From: an uncultured Clostridia bacterium
Lineage (GTDB): Bacteria; Bacillota; Clostridia; Christensenellales; Aristaeellaceae
Length of the DNA stretch: 5,421 nucleotides
Direction: 5' to 3'
Assembly: GCA_944363005.1 (NCBI GenBank)
Contig: CALVTV010000046.1
Location: 1-5,421, forward strand
The first letter of the stretch is position 1. Each line of letters starts with the position of its first letter. The notes beneath the pieces are model-generated. The model searched no databases. It was not told the DNA's origin and saw only the letters and a list, made by a program, of their open reading frames with translations. Positions 1-5,143 of this stretch are shown here, piece after piece. The position numbers and the translations under genes are program-made.

Positions 1-66
1 GTACCGGGTGCGATTTGCTACGGCGGCACCTATTATGTGCTGAAAAACCGGCTCAATCTGGAATAA
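1..66 (+). CDS. C-terminal end of an unidentified (possibly membrane) protein
   Basis: The window opens inside a reading frame that runs from base 1 to a TAA stop at 64-66 and encodes 21 residues, VPGAICYGGTYYVLKNRLNLE. It is followed 17 bases later by a good intrinsic terminator, which supports this as a genuine gene end. The segment has a small-residue and aromatic stretch followed by a basic tail (LKNRLNLE), as is common at the cytoplasmic end of a last transmembrane helix. The membrane reading is an inference from 21 residues, and I do not recognise the family. The rest of the gene lies outside the window. Confidence 0.5.
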   Translation, partial: VPGAICYGGTYYVLKNRLNLE

Positions 67-83
67 GGCCAAACGAAAACGGG

Positions 84-110
84 GGGACGCGCGTCCGCGC
101 GTCCCTTTTT
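84..110 (+). terminator. Rho-independent terminator of the upstream partial gene
   Basis: A perfect 9-bp stem, GGGACGCGC (84-92) with GCGCGTCCC (97-105), encloses a GTCC loop and is followed directly by five T (106-110). It lies 17 bases after the TAA of the partial gene at 1-66. It separates that gene from the CmpB-family gene, which therefore probably has its own promoter in 111-224; I found no convincing one there. Confidence 0.9.
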
Positions 111-210
111 ACACCCATTTGGGGCGGAAAGACAGAAAATCTTAAGGTTTTTGCGCCGCAGGACGAAAGAAATGCGCGGTAGGATAGGAAATGGATAGAG
201 AGAAGAAAGA

Positions 211-216
211 AGGAGG
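211..216 (+). promoter_or_regulatory. Ribosome binding site for the CmpB-family gene
   Basis: AGGAGG lies 8 bases upstream of the ATG at 225. It fixes the start there rather than at the in-frame ATGs at 237 and 243, which have no better site. The surrounding 190-222 is purine-rich. Confidence 0.8.
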
Positions 217-224
217 AGAGGAAC

Positions 225-878
225 ATGACAGCGGCAATGAGGATGGCTATCAGAAGGGATAAAGTGCGTGCGGCAGGGGGCTGCACGGTTTGCGAGTATG
301 CCGGGCTGTTTCTGGCATTTTCCACGGCGGGCTGGCTGTGGGAGGTCGCGCTGCACCTGCTGCTGGACGGCGAACTGGTCAACCGCGGCACGCTGCTCGG
401 CCCATGGCTGCCGATCTACGGCGTGGGCGGGCTGGCGGCCGTGCTGCTGCTCGGGCGGTTCGCAGCGCGGCCGCCCGTGGTGTGCGGGCTGGGCGCGCTG
501 CTGTCGACCGCGATCGAATACGCGGCGGGCAAGTACCTGCTCGCGGTTTACGGTCTGCGCTGGTGGGATTACAGCGATTTTCCGCTCAACATCGACGGGC
601 TGGTCAGCCCGCTGACCTCGCTGCTGTTCGGGCTGGCTTGCTGCGGCGCCGTCTATGTGGCCGCGCCCGCGCTGCGGCGGGCGTTTGGCCGCGTGCCGCG
701 TGCGCGGCTGCGGCTGGCCTGCGCCGCGCTGGCGCTGCTGTTCGCGTTCGACTTCGCCGTGTGCACGCTGCGGCCGAACAGCGGGCAGGGCGTGACGGTC
801 ACGCAGGCCGCGGATGACGGCCTGCGCGTCATCGAACCGGCGCAGATCGGCCTGCTGCTGCAGAATTTGCCCAAATGA
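225..878 (+). CDS. CmpB-family (putative ABC-transporter type IV, PF06541-like) integral membrane protein
   Basis: This 217-residue protein matches, from memory, the conserved pattern of the family named putative ABC-transporter type IV (ABC_trans_CmpB). Visible motifs are GWLWE (36-40), NRGTLLGPWLPIYGVGG (53-69), IEYAAGKYL (97-105) and RWWDYSDFPLNIDGLVS (112-128). About five hydrophobic helices can be placed near residues 24-44, 62-82, 85-103, 131-148 and 163-181. A polar tail of about 35 residues ends in QNLPK. Members are small membrane proteins common in Clostridia; the transporter label is historical, no ATPase lies beside it, and the substrate is unknown. The ATG at 225 is set by AGGAGG at 211-216. 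The gene is very GC-rich: 51 of 60 bases are G/C in 661-720 by hand count. Its last codons are part of a repeat that recurs at 4156. Confidence 0.85.
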   Translation: MTAAMRMAIRRDKVRAAGGCTVCEYAGLFLAFSTAGWLWEVALHLLLDGELVNRGTLLGPWLPIYGVGGLAAVLLLGRFAARPPVVCGLGALLSTAIEYAAGKYLLAVYGLRWWDYSDFPLNIDGLVSPLTSLLFGLACCGAVYVAAPALRRAFGRVPRARLRLACAALALLFAFDFAVCTLRPNSGQGVTVTQAADDGLRVIEPAQIGLLLQNLPK

Positions 879-937
879 CCTTGCCGCCGCGCCGCCTGCT
901 GTATGAAGCGCGCATGAAGTATCAGAACAGCGGCGTC
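862..937 (+). repeat. Left copy of a long imperfect direct repeat bracketing the RM island
   Basis: This copy starts in the last codons of the CmpB gene and ends at a GTC codon. Its first 23 bases (862-884) are identical to 4156-4178. Its last 30 (908-937) match 4223-4252 at 27 positions. The middle is divergent and about 21 bases shorter than in the right copy. The lost part corresponds to the ribosome binding site of the downstream gene. The similarity stops sharply at 937/938 on this side and at 4155/4156 on the other, which places the island at 938-4155. Confidence 0.9.
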
Positions 938-949
938 CCTTGCGCCTGA
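914..949 (+). pseudogene. Dead remnant of the start of the zinc-ribbon gene
   Basis: ATG at 914 opens an 11-codon frame, MKYQNSGVPCA, ending at TGA 947-949. Its first eight codons correspond to MKCQNCGV, the start of the intact gene at 4229. Both zinc-ligand cysteine codons have changed: TGT to TAT (Cys3 to Tyr) and TGC to AGC (Cys6 to Ser). The purine-rich ribosome site is missing. The promoter-like pair TTGCCG (881-886) and TATGAA (902-907) is only 15 bases apart, against 17 in the intact copy. It is best read as a relic left by insertion of the island, not a functional small gene. Confidence 0.75.
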
Positions 950-987
950 AAAAAACCAAGGGCAGAGTGTGAAAACGCTCTGCCCTT
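949..987 (-). terminator. Leftward-acting intrinsic terminator at the island's left edge
   Basis: A 13-bp stem pairs 958-970 with 975-987 around a GAAA loop (one G-T pair at 968/977). Read on the minus strand it is followed by GG and seven T (complement of A949-955). On the plus strand it is followed by ACCTGTG with no T-run, so the orientation favours leftward transcripts. It would stop transcription leaving the island toward the CmpB gene. Weak plus-strand activity as a CmpB terminator is possible. Confidence 0.7.
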
Positions 988-1135
988 ACCTGTGCTTTAA
1001 ACTGTTGCTGGGTAGAATAAAGGGGGGTACGCCCCCTATCCGTTTCAAACGGAAAGAAAGACCGGACTGGTTGTGCGTTCCGGGCGAATATATAACAGGA
1101 TCGACGGAGAGAGAAAGGAAATCCATCAAAGGGGA
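988..1135. other. Non-coding island leader with two palindromes
   Basis: I find no credible reading frame here. Two dyad elements stand out. One is AGGGGG/CCCCCT at 1021-1026 and 1032-1037 around GTACG. The other is the 13-base palindrome CCGTTTCAAACGG at 1040-1052, with a single central base, which fits a protein-binding operator better than an RNA hairpin. A purine-rich ribosome-site-like tract at about 1104-1119 is not followed by a start codon. The elements could regulate the methyltransferase downstream, but no regulator gene is present in the window. Confidence 0.35.
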
Positions 1136-1164
1136 TTTTCTATTTTAGGGGGTTGTGTTATACT
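1136..1164 (+). promoter_or_regulatory. Candidate extended -10 promoter for the alpha-class methyltransferase
   Basis: TATACT at 1159-1164 is one base from the TATAAT consensus and is preceded by TGT, giving an extended -10 (TGn). A weak -35, TTTTCT, lies at 1136-1141 with 17-base spacing. Transcription would begin near 1171, leaving a leader of only about 17 bases that carries GAGGGG (1177-1182), five bases before the GTG start. Confidence 0.6.
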
Positions 1165-1187
1165 GTTAAAAGAATTGAGGGGATATC

Positions 1188-2306
1188 GTGAATCCAATTA
1201 TCAAATGGCCCGGCGGCAAATCAAATGAAATTGCGAAAATCGAACATCTTATTCCTGGTTACAAGCGCTATGTGGAACCGTTTTTCGGCGGCGGTGCATT
1301 GTTTTTCCATCTTGCACCCAAGTCTGCAGTGATCAACGATATCTCCGAAGCCTTAATGCAATATTACAATCTGATCAAGGAGCAGGATCAGCAGCTCTAT
1401 GACCTTTTGGTGTGTTACAGCAACAGCTTTCAGAATGTCGTGTCCGTGTGCAGCAATGAAGTTGATGTATTGCTGGATATCTTTTTCAGATTAAAAGACG
1501 GCGTCCTGCAAAGGCAAGAATTGCGGACGACATTGGAAGCGCTCATCACAAGCCTGTCGGATCGGATCCATTCCGGCTTCAGCGAAAACCTGCTTTTGAG
1601 CGAAGAAGAGTTTGACGCATTCCTTCGCCAAATGGTCGAAGATAAGTTTGTCAGAACGGTGAAGAATTACAATAAGGAGCCGTTTACAACAGAAGACCTG
1701 AGCGAAAACCTGATCACCGGATTTACAAGCGGCTACTATATGTATTTCCGGAAAGTATTCAATGATATCAGCCTCGGCAGAATCACCGGTCAGTCCATGC
1801 AATATCAGGCGGCAAACTTCTATTTCATCAGGGAATACTGCTATGGCTCCATGTTCCGCTACAATGCGAACGGGGAATTCAATATCCCCTATGGCGGCAT
1901 GTCCTACAACCGAAAGGATATGAGAGCAAAGATCGATACCATGTTCAACAGGGAGATCGATCAGCTGTTTGCGAACACAGATATTCACTGTTCTGATTTT
2001 GAGGACTTTTTCGAAAATATCCATCTGACAGGCGATGACTTTATGTTTTTGGACCCGCCTTACGACACCGACTTTTCAGACTATGAGGGCAGGGCCTTTA
2101 CAAGGCTTGACCAGGAGCGTCTGGCGCACGCCTTAAAGAGGACGCTTGCCAAGTTCATCCTTGTGATCAAGAACACCGACTTTATCCACGGCTTGTACGA
2201 AAAGGATTTTCATATTTGCAGTTTTGAGAAACAATACACCTATAATGTAAGAAGCCGCAATGACAGAGATGCCAAACACCTGATTATAACAAATCTCCCG
2301 GCCTGA
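1188..2306 (+). CDS. Alpha-class (Dam/D12) N6-adenine DNA methyltransferase of the RM system
   Basis: A 372-residue MethyltransfD12 (PF02086-type) enzyme that transfers methyl from S-adenosylmethionine to the N6 of adenine in a specific DNA site. KWPGGKS (6-12) and YVEPFFGGGALFF (28-40) form the AdoMet-binding region; INDI follows. FRYNANGEFNIPYGG (from 223) matches the family's conserved F-R-x-N...PYG segment, and the catalytic motif DPPY is at 289-292. It is about 90 residues longer than Dam or DpnM because of a larger segment between motif I and FRYN, probably helical and target-binding. The start is GTG at 1188, chosen because KWPGGK begins at residue 6 and GAGGGG is correctly spaced. It is transcribed separately from, and toward, the nuclease operon. 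Base composition is well below that of the flanking genes. The target sequence is unknown. Confidence 0.93.
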   Translation: MNPIIKWPGGKSNEIAKIEHLIPGYKRYVEPFFGGGALFFHLAPKSAVINDISEALMQYYNLIKEQDQQLYDLLVCYSNSFQNVVSVCSNEVDVLLDIFFRLKDGVLQRQELRTTLEALITSLSDRIHSGFSENLLLSEEEFDAFLRQMVEDKFVRTVKNYNKEPFTTEDLSENLITGFTSGYYMYFRKVFNDISLGRITGQSMQYQAANFYFIREYCYGSMFRYNANGEFNIPYGGMSYNRKDMRAKIDTMFNREIDQLFANTDIHCSDFEDFFENIHLTGDDFMFLDPPYDTDFSDYEGRAFTRLDQERLAHALKRTLAKFILVIKNTDFIHGLYEKDFHICSFEKQYTYNVRSRNDRDAKHLIITNLPA

Positions 2307-2327
2307 GGCCGGGAGATTTGCTTTTTT
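2290..2327 (+). terminator. Intrinsic terminator with the methyltransferase stop codon as its loop
   Basis: A perfect 14-bp stem pairs 2290-2303 with 2307-2320. The three-base loop, TGA at 2304-2306, is the stop codon of the alpha methyltransferase. After one C come six T (2322-2327). The stem's left arm encodes the last four residues (N-L-P-A). On the minus strand the same hairpin is followed by a weak T-rich stretch (TTATAAT), so it may partly stop the convergent operon too. Confidence 0.92.
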
Positions 2328-2422
2328 ATCGCGCTTTGAACACGCAATTTTCATAAGGGAATTGTCGCTTTGCCATACAGGAAAGGAAATTGGTGAGGCC
2401 ATTGCGGGTTAATCCCTTCAAC
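2328..2422. other. Convergent intergenic spacer
   Basis: These 95 bases lie between the two convergent methyltransferase genes. They carry no separate gene that I can support. No second strong terminator for the leftward operon is visible, so its transcripts probably run into the hairpin at 2290-2320 or continue antisense through the alpha methyltransferase as far as the 949-987 hairpin. Confidence 0.4.
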
Positions 2423-3205
2423 TCACCCGGAATGAAATGATAGAGCAGTGTCCTTGTGGTTTTGGTCGTTTCTTTTCGCGCTATGCAGTCTCTTTGCGGC
2501 AGCGTCGAAGTAAATTTTTTCGATTTCGATGCCTATATATTTACGGCCGTTTTTTACTGCAGCCACGCCCGCTGAGCCGACGCCCATAAAGGGATCGAAG
2601 ACAACGTCCCCTTCGTCGGAAGCGATATGGATGATATGCTCCAGCAGCGCGACGGGCTTTTGCGCCGGATGCTTTGGGTTGGAAAGACGCTCGGGACGCA
2701 TACAGATCGGGCTTTGGAAGAAATTGTGCATCTGATTTTGCGTTGTAAAATTCCACTTGTGCCCTTTATTCCACATGCAGGCGATCATTTCGCAGCTGTT
2801 CAGAAATCCGTTCTTATAGATCTTCGGCGCGGGGTTGGTCTTGTGCCATACGAAAAACTGGAATGTGTCAAACTCGCTGTCGAAAGCCGCATGCCATTTT
2901 CCGATGAGATTGTAGCTTGTGAACACGAAAATATTGCCGTCTGGCTTTAGGATTCGCTTGAAATCATCCAACATGGCAAACGGGTCGATTTCCTTGAGAT
3001 CCCATTTGCCCAAATCGTTGTTGAGGGCGCTCCTGCCGGGCAAGGCAATGTTCCCGGTGGAATACCGTGCGATGTTATACGGCGGGTCTGTTAAAATAAG
3101 ATCGATGCTGCGATCTGGGATCTGGCTCAAATAGTCGAAGCAATCGCCGTGAATAAGGGTGTGTTCTTTTGATTTGATTTTTTTAACCTGATACATATCA
3201 ACCAT
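2423..3205 (-). CDS. Beta-class N6-adenine/N4-cytosine DNA methyltransferase of the RM system
   Basis: A 260-residue N6_N4_Mtase (PF01555-type) enzyme. The catalytic motif DPPY lies at 40-43, early in the protein, followed by a target-recognition region. HPAQKP (179-184) and the AdoMet-binding DPFMGVGS (204-211) lie near the end; this order defines the beta class. HKTNPAPK (121-128) resembles the matching segment of DpnA as I recall it. It methylates an exocyclic amino group; adenine is likelier than cytosine because the motif is DPPY rather than SPPY, but sequence alone does not settle this. The ATG at 3203-3205 overlaps the end of the endonuclease gene by 8 bases, indicating translational coupling; there is no clear ribosome site of its own. 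ATG at 3194-3196 (Met4) is a possible alternative start. The GC content is as low as the rest of the island. Confidence 0.93.
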   Translation of the reverse strand: MVDMYQVKKIKSKEHTLIHGDCFDYLSQIPDRSIDLILTDPPYNIARYSTGNIALPGRSALNNDLGKWDLKEIDPFAMLDDFKRILKPDGNIFVFTSYNLIGKWHAAFDSEFDTFQFFVWHKTNPAPKIYKNGFLNSCEMIACMWNKGHKWNFTTQNQMHNFFQSPICMRPERLSNPKHPAQKPVALLEHIIHIASDEGDVVFDPFMGVGSAGVAAVKNGRKYIGIEIEKIYFDAAAKRLHSAKRNDQNHKDTALSFHSG

Positions 3206-4061
3206 TGACGCACTTGTCGATCATTGCAACAATGCGGTCGTTTAATCCGATTTCTTCCAAAGCTTCCTTGTAAATCTCCTCAAACGCTTCAAAAGAAATG
3301 CCGTGAGGGAGGATTTTGTTCCAAAGATTTTTGCCGATCAGGAACATTTCGGGATAGGCCAGATGCTTTTTGACAGCGCCCTTCCAGGTGTTGCCCTCGC
3401 CATCCTTGTTGTAAAGCGTAGCAAAATAGGCTTTGCAATTATCGATGCCCATATCCACATAAATGGTCAGCAGTTTCTCGACGTTGGAGGGCGCATTGGA
3501 GCTATCGAGATCGCCGCCGGCCTTGAGTTCCATCACGTTCCACTCTGCGCCGTCAAAGAAAGCCAAGTCCACCGGCTTGGAATGAATTTCGGCGGTGCGG
3601 TATTTTTCGGAAAGCGGAAGAAGGTGCTCTTTGATGCTGCTTTGAGTAACGCCGCTCTCGATGCGCTTTTTACCGGCGCCCTTCGCCTCGTTATTGGCGC
3701 GAAAGGCGGAGATTTCTCCACGTAAGTTACCGTTGTGGGTATCCACATCTGTCACAACGATTTGCCCGGAGATTTTTGTCTCATCAAAATGATGTTTCAG
3801 ATTGCGCGGGTTAACGATGGCAGGCACATTTTCTGCACCGAATTTCAGCCTCGCAATGCGCTTGGCGCAGGCTTCGATTGCAAAGCCGCTCTTGGACTCA
3901 AAGCTGCTGACGAAAACCATGCTTGCCGTGATGCTTTCGTCCATCTGGCTGAGCAGAAAATTGTTGACCTTTCGCTTGTAGTTGGCGGCAAAATCCTTTT
4001 CGATCAGATCGGTAAGTTTGGAAAACTCCTCGAAAACGATCTGCTTGATAGCGTCTCTCAT
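3198..4061 (-). CDS. Type II restriction endonuclease, PD-(D/E)XK fold, TdeIII/MjaII-like
   Basis: A 287-residue protein directly upstream of, and overlapping, the beta methyltransferase. A PD-(D/E)XK-type active site is visible: P163-V-D165, then E178-L-K180 in a hydrophobic strand (WNVMELK). It should cut unmodified double-stranded DNA with magnesium. SSFESKSGFAIEACAKRIA (52-70) and the end region WKGAV...LIGKNLWNKI (226-250) recall the TdeIII/MjaII endonuclease family, judged from memory with no search. It shows none of the features I associate with R.DpnII. Known TdeIII/MjaII enzymes cut GGNCC, which has no fixed adenine, so their specificity cannot be carried over to a system with a D12 adenine methyltransferase. 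The start ATG at 4059-4061 is supported by AGAGG 8 bases upstream. It is the first gene of a leftward operon. Confidence 0.82.
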   Translation of the reverse strand: MRDAIKQIVFEEFSKLTDLIEKDFAANYKRKVNNFLLSQMDESITASMVFVSSFESKSGFAIEACAKRIARLKFGAENVPAIVNPRNLKHHFDETKISGQIVVTDVDTHNGNLRGEISAFRANNEAKGAGKKRIESGVTQSSIKEHLLPLSEKYRTAEIHSKPVDLAFFDGAEWNVMELKAGGDLDSSNAPSNVEKLLTIYVDMGIDNCKAYFATLYNKDGEGNTWKGAVKKHLAYPEMFLIGKNLWNKILPHGISFEAFEEIYKEALEEIGLNDRIVAMIDKCVNG

Positions 4062-4069
4062 TTTATGTA

Positions 4070-4074
4070 CCTCT
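4070..4074 (-). promoter_or_regulatory. Ribosome binding site for the endonuclease
   Basis: AGAGG (complement of CCTCT) lies 8 bases before the ATG at 4061 and supports that start. Confidence 0.65.
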
Positions 4075-4103
4075 TATGTGCTCCAAGGCTGAATACCTTT
4101 ATT

Positions 4104-4132
4104 ATTTTAATCTATTTCGCCAATTCCCGCAA
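4104..4132 (-). promoter_or_regulatory. Candidate promoter of the endonuclease-methyltransferase operon
   Basis: Read on the minus strand, TTGCGG (4132-4127) and TAAAAT (4109-4104) are separated by exactly 17 bases. The -10 is one base from consensus; the -35 matches in its first three bases. Transcription would start near 4097, giving a leader of about 35 bases that includes the AGAGG. The promoter sits just inside the right border of the island, only about 25 bases from the right repeat. Confidence 0.55.
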
Positions 4133-4155
4133 GAGCGCGCAATCGCAAGAACCAT

Positions 4156-4252
4156 AGAATTTGCCCAAATGACCTTGCGCGCCCCTGCCCCGTCTGCTAT
4201 GATGAAAGGAGAGAAGGGGGGAGCGCGCATGAAGTGTCAGAATTGCGGCGTC
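4156..4252 (+). repeat. Right (functional) copy of the direct repeat bracketing the RM island
   Basis: This copy begins with the last codons of the CmpB gene (through the TGA at 4170-4172, here detached from its gene) and runs through the promoter, ribosome site and first eight codons of the zinc-ribbon gene. The first 23 bases equal 862-884, and 4223-4252 matches 908-937 at 27 of 30. Because this copy is joined to the intact gene, and the left copy to the intact CmpB gene, the ancestral junction can be rebuilt by collapsing the two. Confidence 0.9.
4175..4203 (+). promoter_or_regulatory. Promoter of the zinc-ribbon gene
   Basis: TTGCGC (4175-4180) and TATGAT (4198-4203) are separated by 17 bases, with TGC before the -10 giving an extended -10. 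The whole element lies inside the right repeat copy. In the left copy the equivalent hexamers are only 15 apart. Confidence 0.65.
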
Positions 4253-5140
4253 AACTATTTGGACGAGGATCGCGAGTGCCCGATCTGCGGCGCACGCGCC
4301 GGCGCCCGCGGGCGCGTCGGCGAGCTGGAAAAGAAGGCCGCCGCATGGCGCGAGCGGCAGCTGGAGGACGACCCGGATTACCGCAGGGCCAAGCCGTCCG
4401 CGCAGCGGGCGCGGCCGACTGTGCGCAAGGCGCGGCCGAGCGCCAAGCCCATGCGGGATCGGAAGACGACGGTCAGCCGGGGCAAGCTGACGTTGATCGC
4501 GGTGGTGGTCGTCGTGCTGCTCAACCTGCTGCCCGGCATCCTTTCCGTGGTGGGCGACATCGCCGACCACTACGCCGGTGTGGTCGATTCCTTTGTGTCC
4601 GACGCGGGCTGGGATACATACGACGCGGAGCCGGATTGGGACGACTACGATGACGATACCGTCTATTACACCCCGGGCGCGACCTATGCTTACGACCCGG
4701 ACGACTATACCTACATCTATGTCCGCCTGCACGACCTGATCGGCGATTATGCGTCGGGCACGCTCGACGATGGGTCGACCCTCAAGCTGTGGATCGACGA
4801 ATACGACGACTATACGCTCGCGATCGAGGACGAAACGGGCACCTACGACGAAAACGGCTATACCTGGTGCGTATACAACTACCCCGAGGAGGAGCTGTAT
4901 GACGACGCTTACCCGCCCGAGCAGTACGACTCGCTGACGCTCTGCCTGACGATGGACGAACACCATTACGACGGTGCGCAGTATGAGCGGTATGACGACC
5001 GCATCGAGCAAGGCAGCGACCTGTGGCTGGTCGTCTATGTCGACCGCACGACCGGGCAGCTGACCCTGCGGGACGCCGATGTGATCGGCATTTTCGGGGA
5101 CGGCGCGATGGTGACGCTCGACGGGGTGCAGCAGGGATAA
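4229..5140 (+). CDS. Zinc-ribbon, single-TM protein with an Asp/Tyr-rich outer domain
   Basis: A 303-residue protein of unknown function. An N-terminal zinc ribbon is formed by Cys3-x2-Cys6 and Cys17-x2-Cys20. A basic, Ala/Pro/Arg/Lys-rich linker (about 26-86, with ARP and KPS motifs repeated) leads to one hydrophobic helix (about 86-108, VVVVVLLNLLPG). A highly acidic, tyrosine-rich domain of about 190 residues follows, with clusters such as DWDDYDDD. Basic residues before the helix predict that the ribbon is cytoplasmic and the acidic part outside. The frame is open upstream to 4076, but ATG 4229 is preferred: it begins at the zinc ribbon, has GGGGGAG five to six bases upstream, and has a promoter at 4175-4203. 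Such zinc-ribbon/TM proteins are frequent in Firmicutes, usually unannotated. GC content matches the backbone, not the island. Confidence 0.85.
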   Translation: MKCQNCGVNYLDEDRECPICGARAGARGRVGELEKKAAAWRERQLEDDPDYRRAKPSAQRARPTVRKARPSAKPMRDRKTTVSRGKLTLIAVVVVVLLNLLPGILSVVGDIADHYAGVVDSFVSDAGWDTYDAEPDWDDYDDDTVYYTPGATYAYDPDDYTYIYVRLHDLIGDYASGTLDDGSTLKLWIDEYDDYTLAIEDETGTYDENGYTWCVYNYPEEELYDDAYPPEQYDSLTLCLTMDEHHYDGAQYERYDDRIEQGSDLWLVVYVDRTTGQLTLRDADVIGIFGDGAMVTLDGVQQG

Positions 5141-5143
5141 AGC

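Larger units (their letters stand above)
938..4155. mobile_element. Type II restriction-modification island inserted between two backbone genes
   Basis: This 3.2-kb block lies exactly between two copies of a long direct repeat. It contains only two DNA methyltransferases, one restriction endonuclease and their control signals. Its base composition differs visibly from both flanks: 25 of 60 bases are G/C in 1201-1260, against 51 of 60 in 661-720 (hand counts). No transposase, integrase or convincing terminal inverted repeat is present. Insertion of RM gene complexes with long target duplications is an established pattern, described for example by comparing Helicobacter pylori genomes. Assigning this locus to that mechanism is an inference from the repeat structure. 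Confidence 0.8.

Noticed and set aside
111..224. Promoter for the CmpB gene
   Set aside because: TAGGAT (180-185) has no -35 at correct spacing. A promoter probably exists here but I cannot place it.
33..959. 308-residue open frame on the minus strand over the CmpB gene
   Set aside because: It is an antisense shadow in very GC-rich DNA: Arg/Gln/Pro-rich, with no recognisable domain. It also crosses the terminator at 84-110 and the repeat relic. The plus-strand frame has clear family motifs and a ribosome site.
1089..1096. TATATA/TATAAC as a promoter -10 upstream of the methyltransferase
   Set aside because: No acceptable -35 lies 16-18 bases upstream (TTGTGC at 1071 is only 12-14 away), and the TATACT at 1159 is better placed.
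3198..4061. Reading the nuclease as a DpnII/MboI-type GATC endonuclease
   Set aside because: Two methyltransferases resembling DpnM and DpnA make this tempting, but the nuclease sequence does not resemble R.DpnII as I recall it, and its motifs fit the TdeIII/MjaII type better.
938..4155. IS-like or transposon terminal inverted repeats at the island edges
   Set aside because: Only short matches such as CTTGCG occur near both ends, no more than chance, and there is no transposase.
4076..4228. Upstream ATG extension of the zinc-ribbon gene to 4076
   Set aside because: It would run through island DNA, the repeat junction and the gene's own promoter. ATG 4229 has the ribosome site and starts at the zinc ribbon, and the same start is seen in the relic at 914.
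4112..5011. 299-residue open frame on the minus strand over the zinc-ribbon gene
   Set aside because: Low-complexity Val/Arg/Asp-rich antisense shadow crossing the right repeat; the plus-strand frame has the zinc ribbon, TM helix, promoter and terminator.
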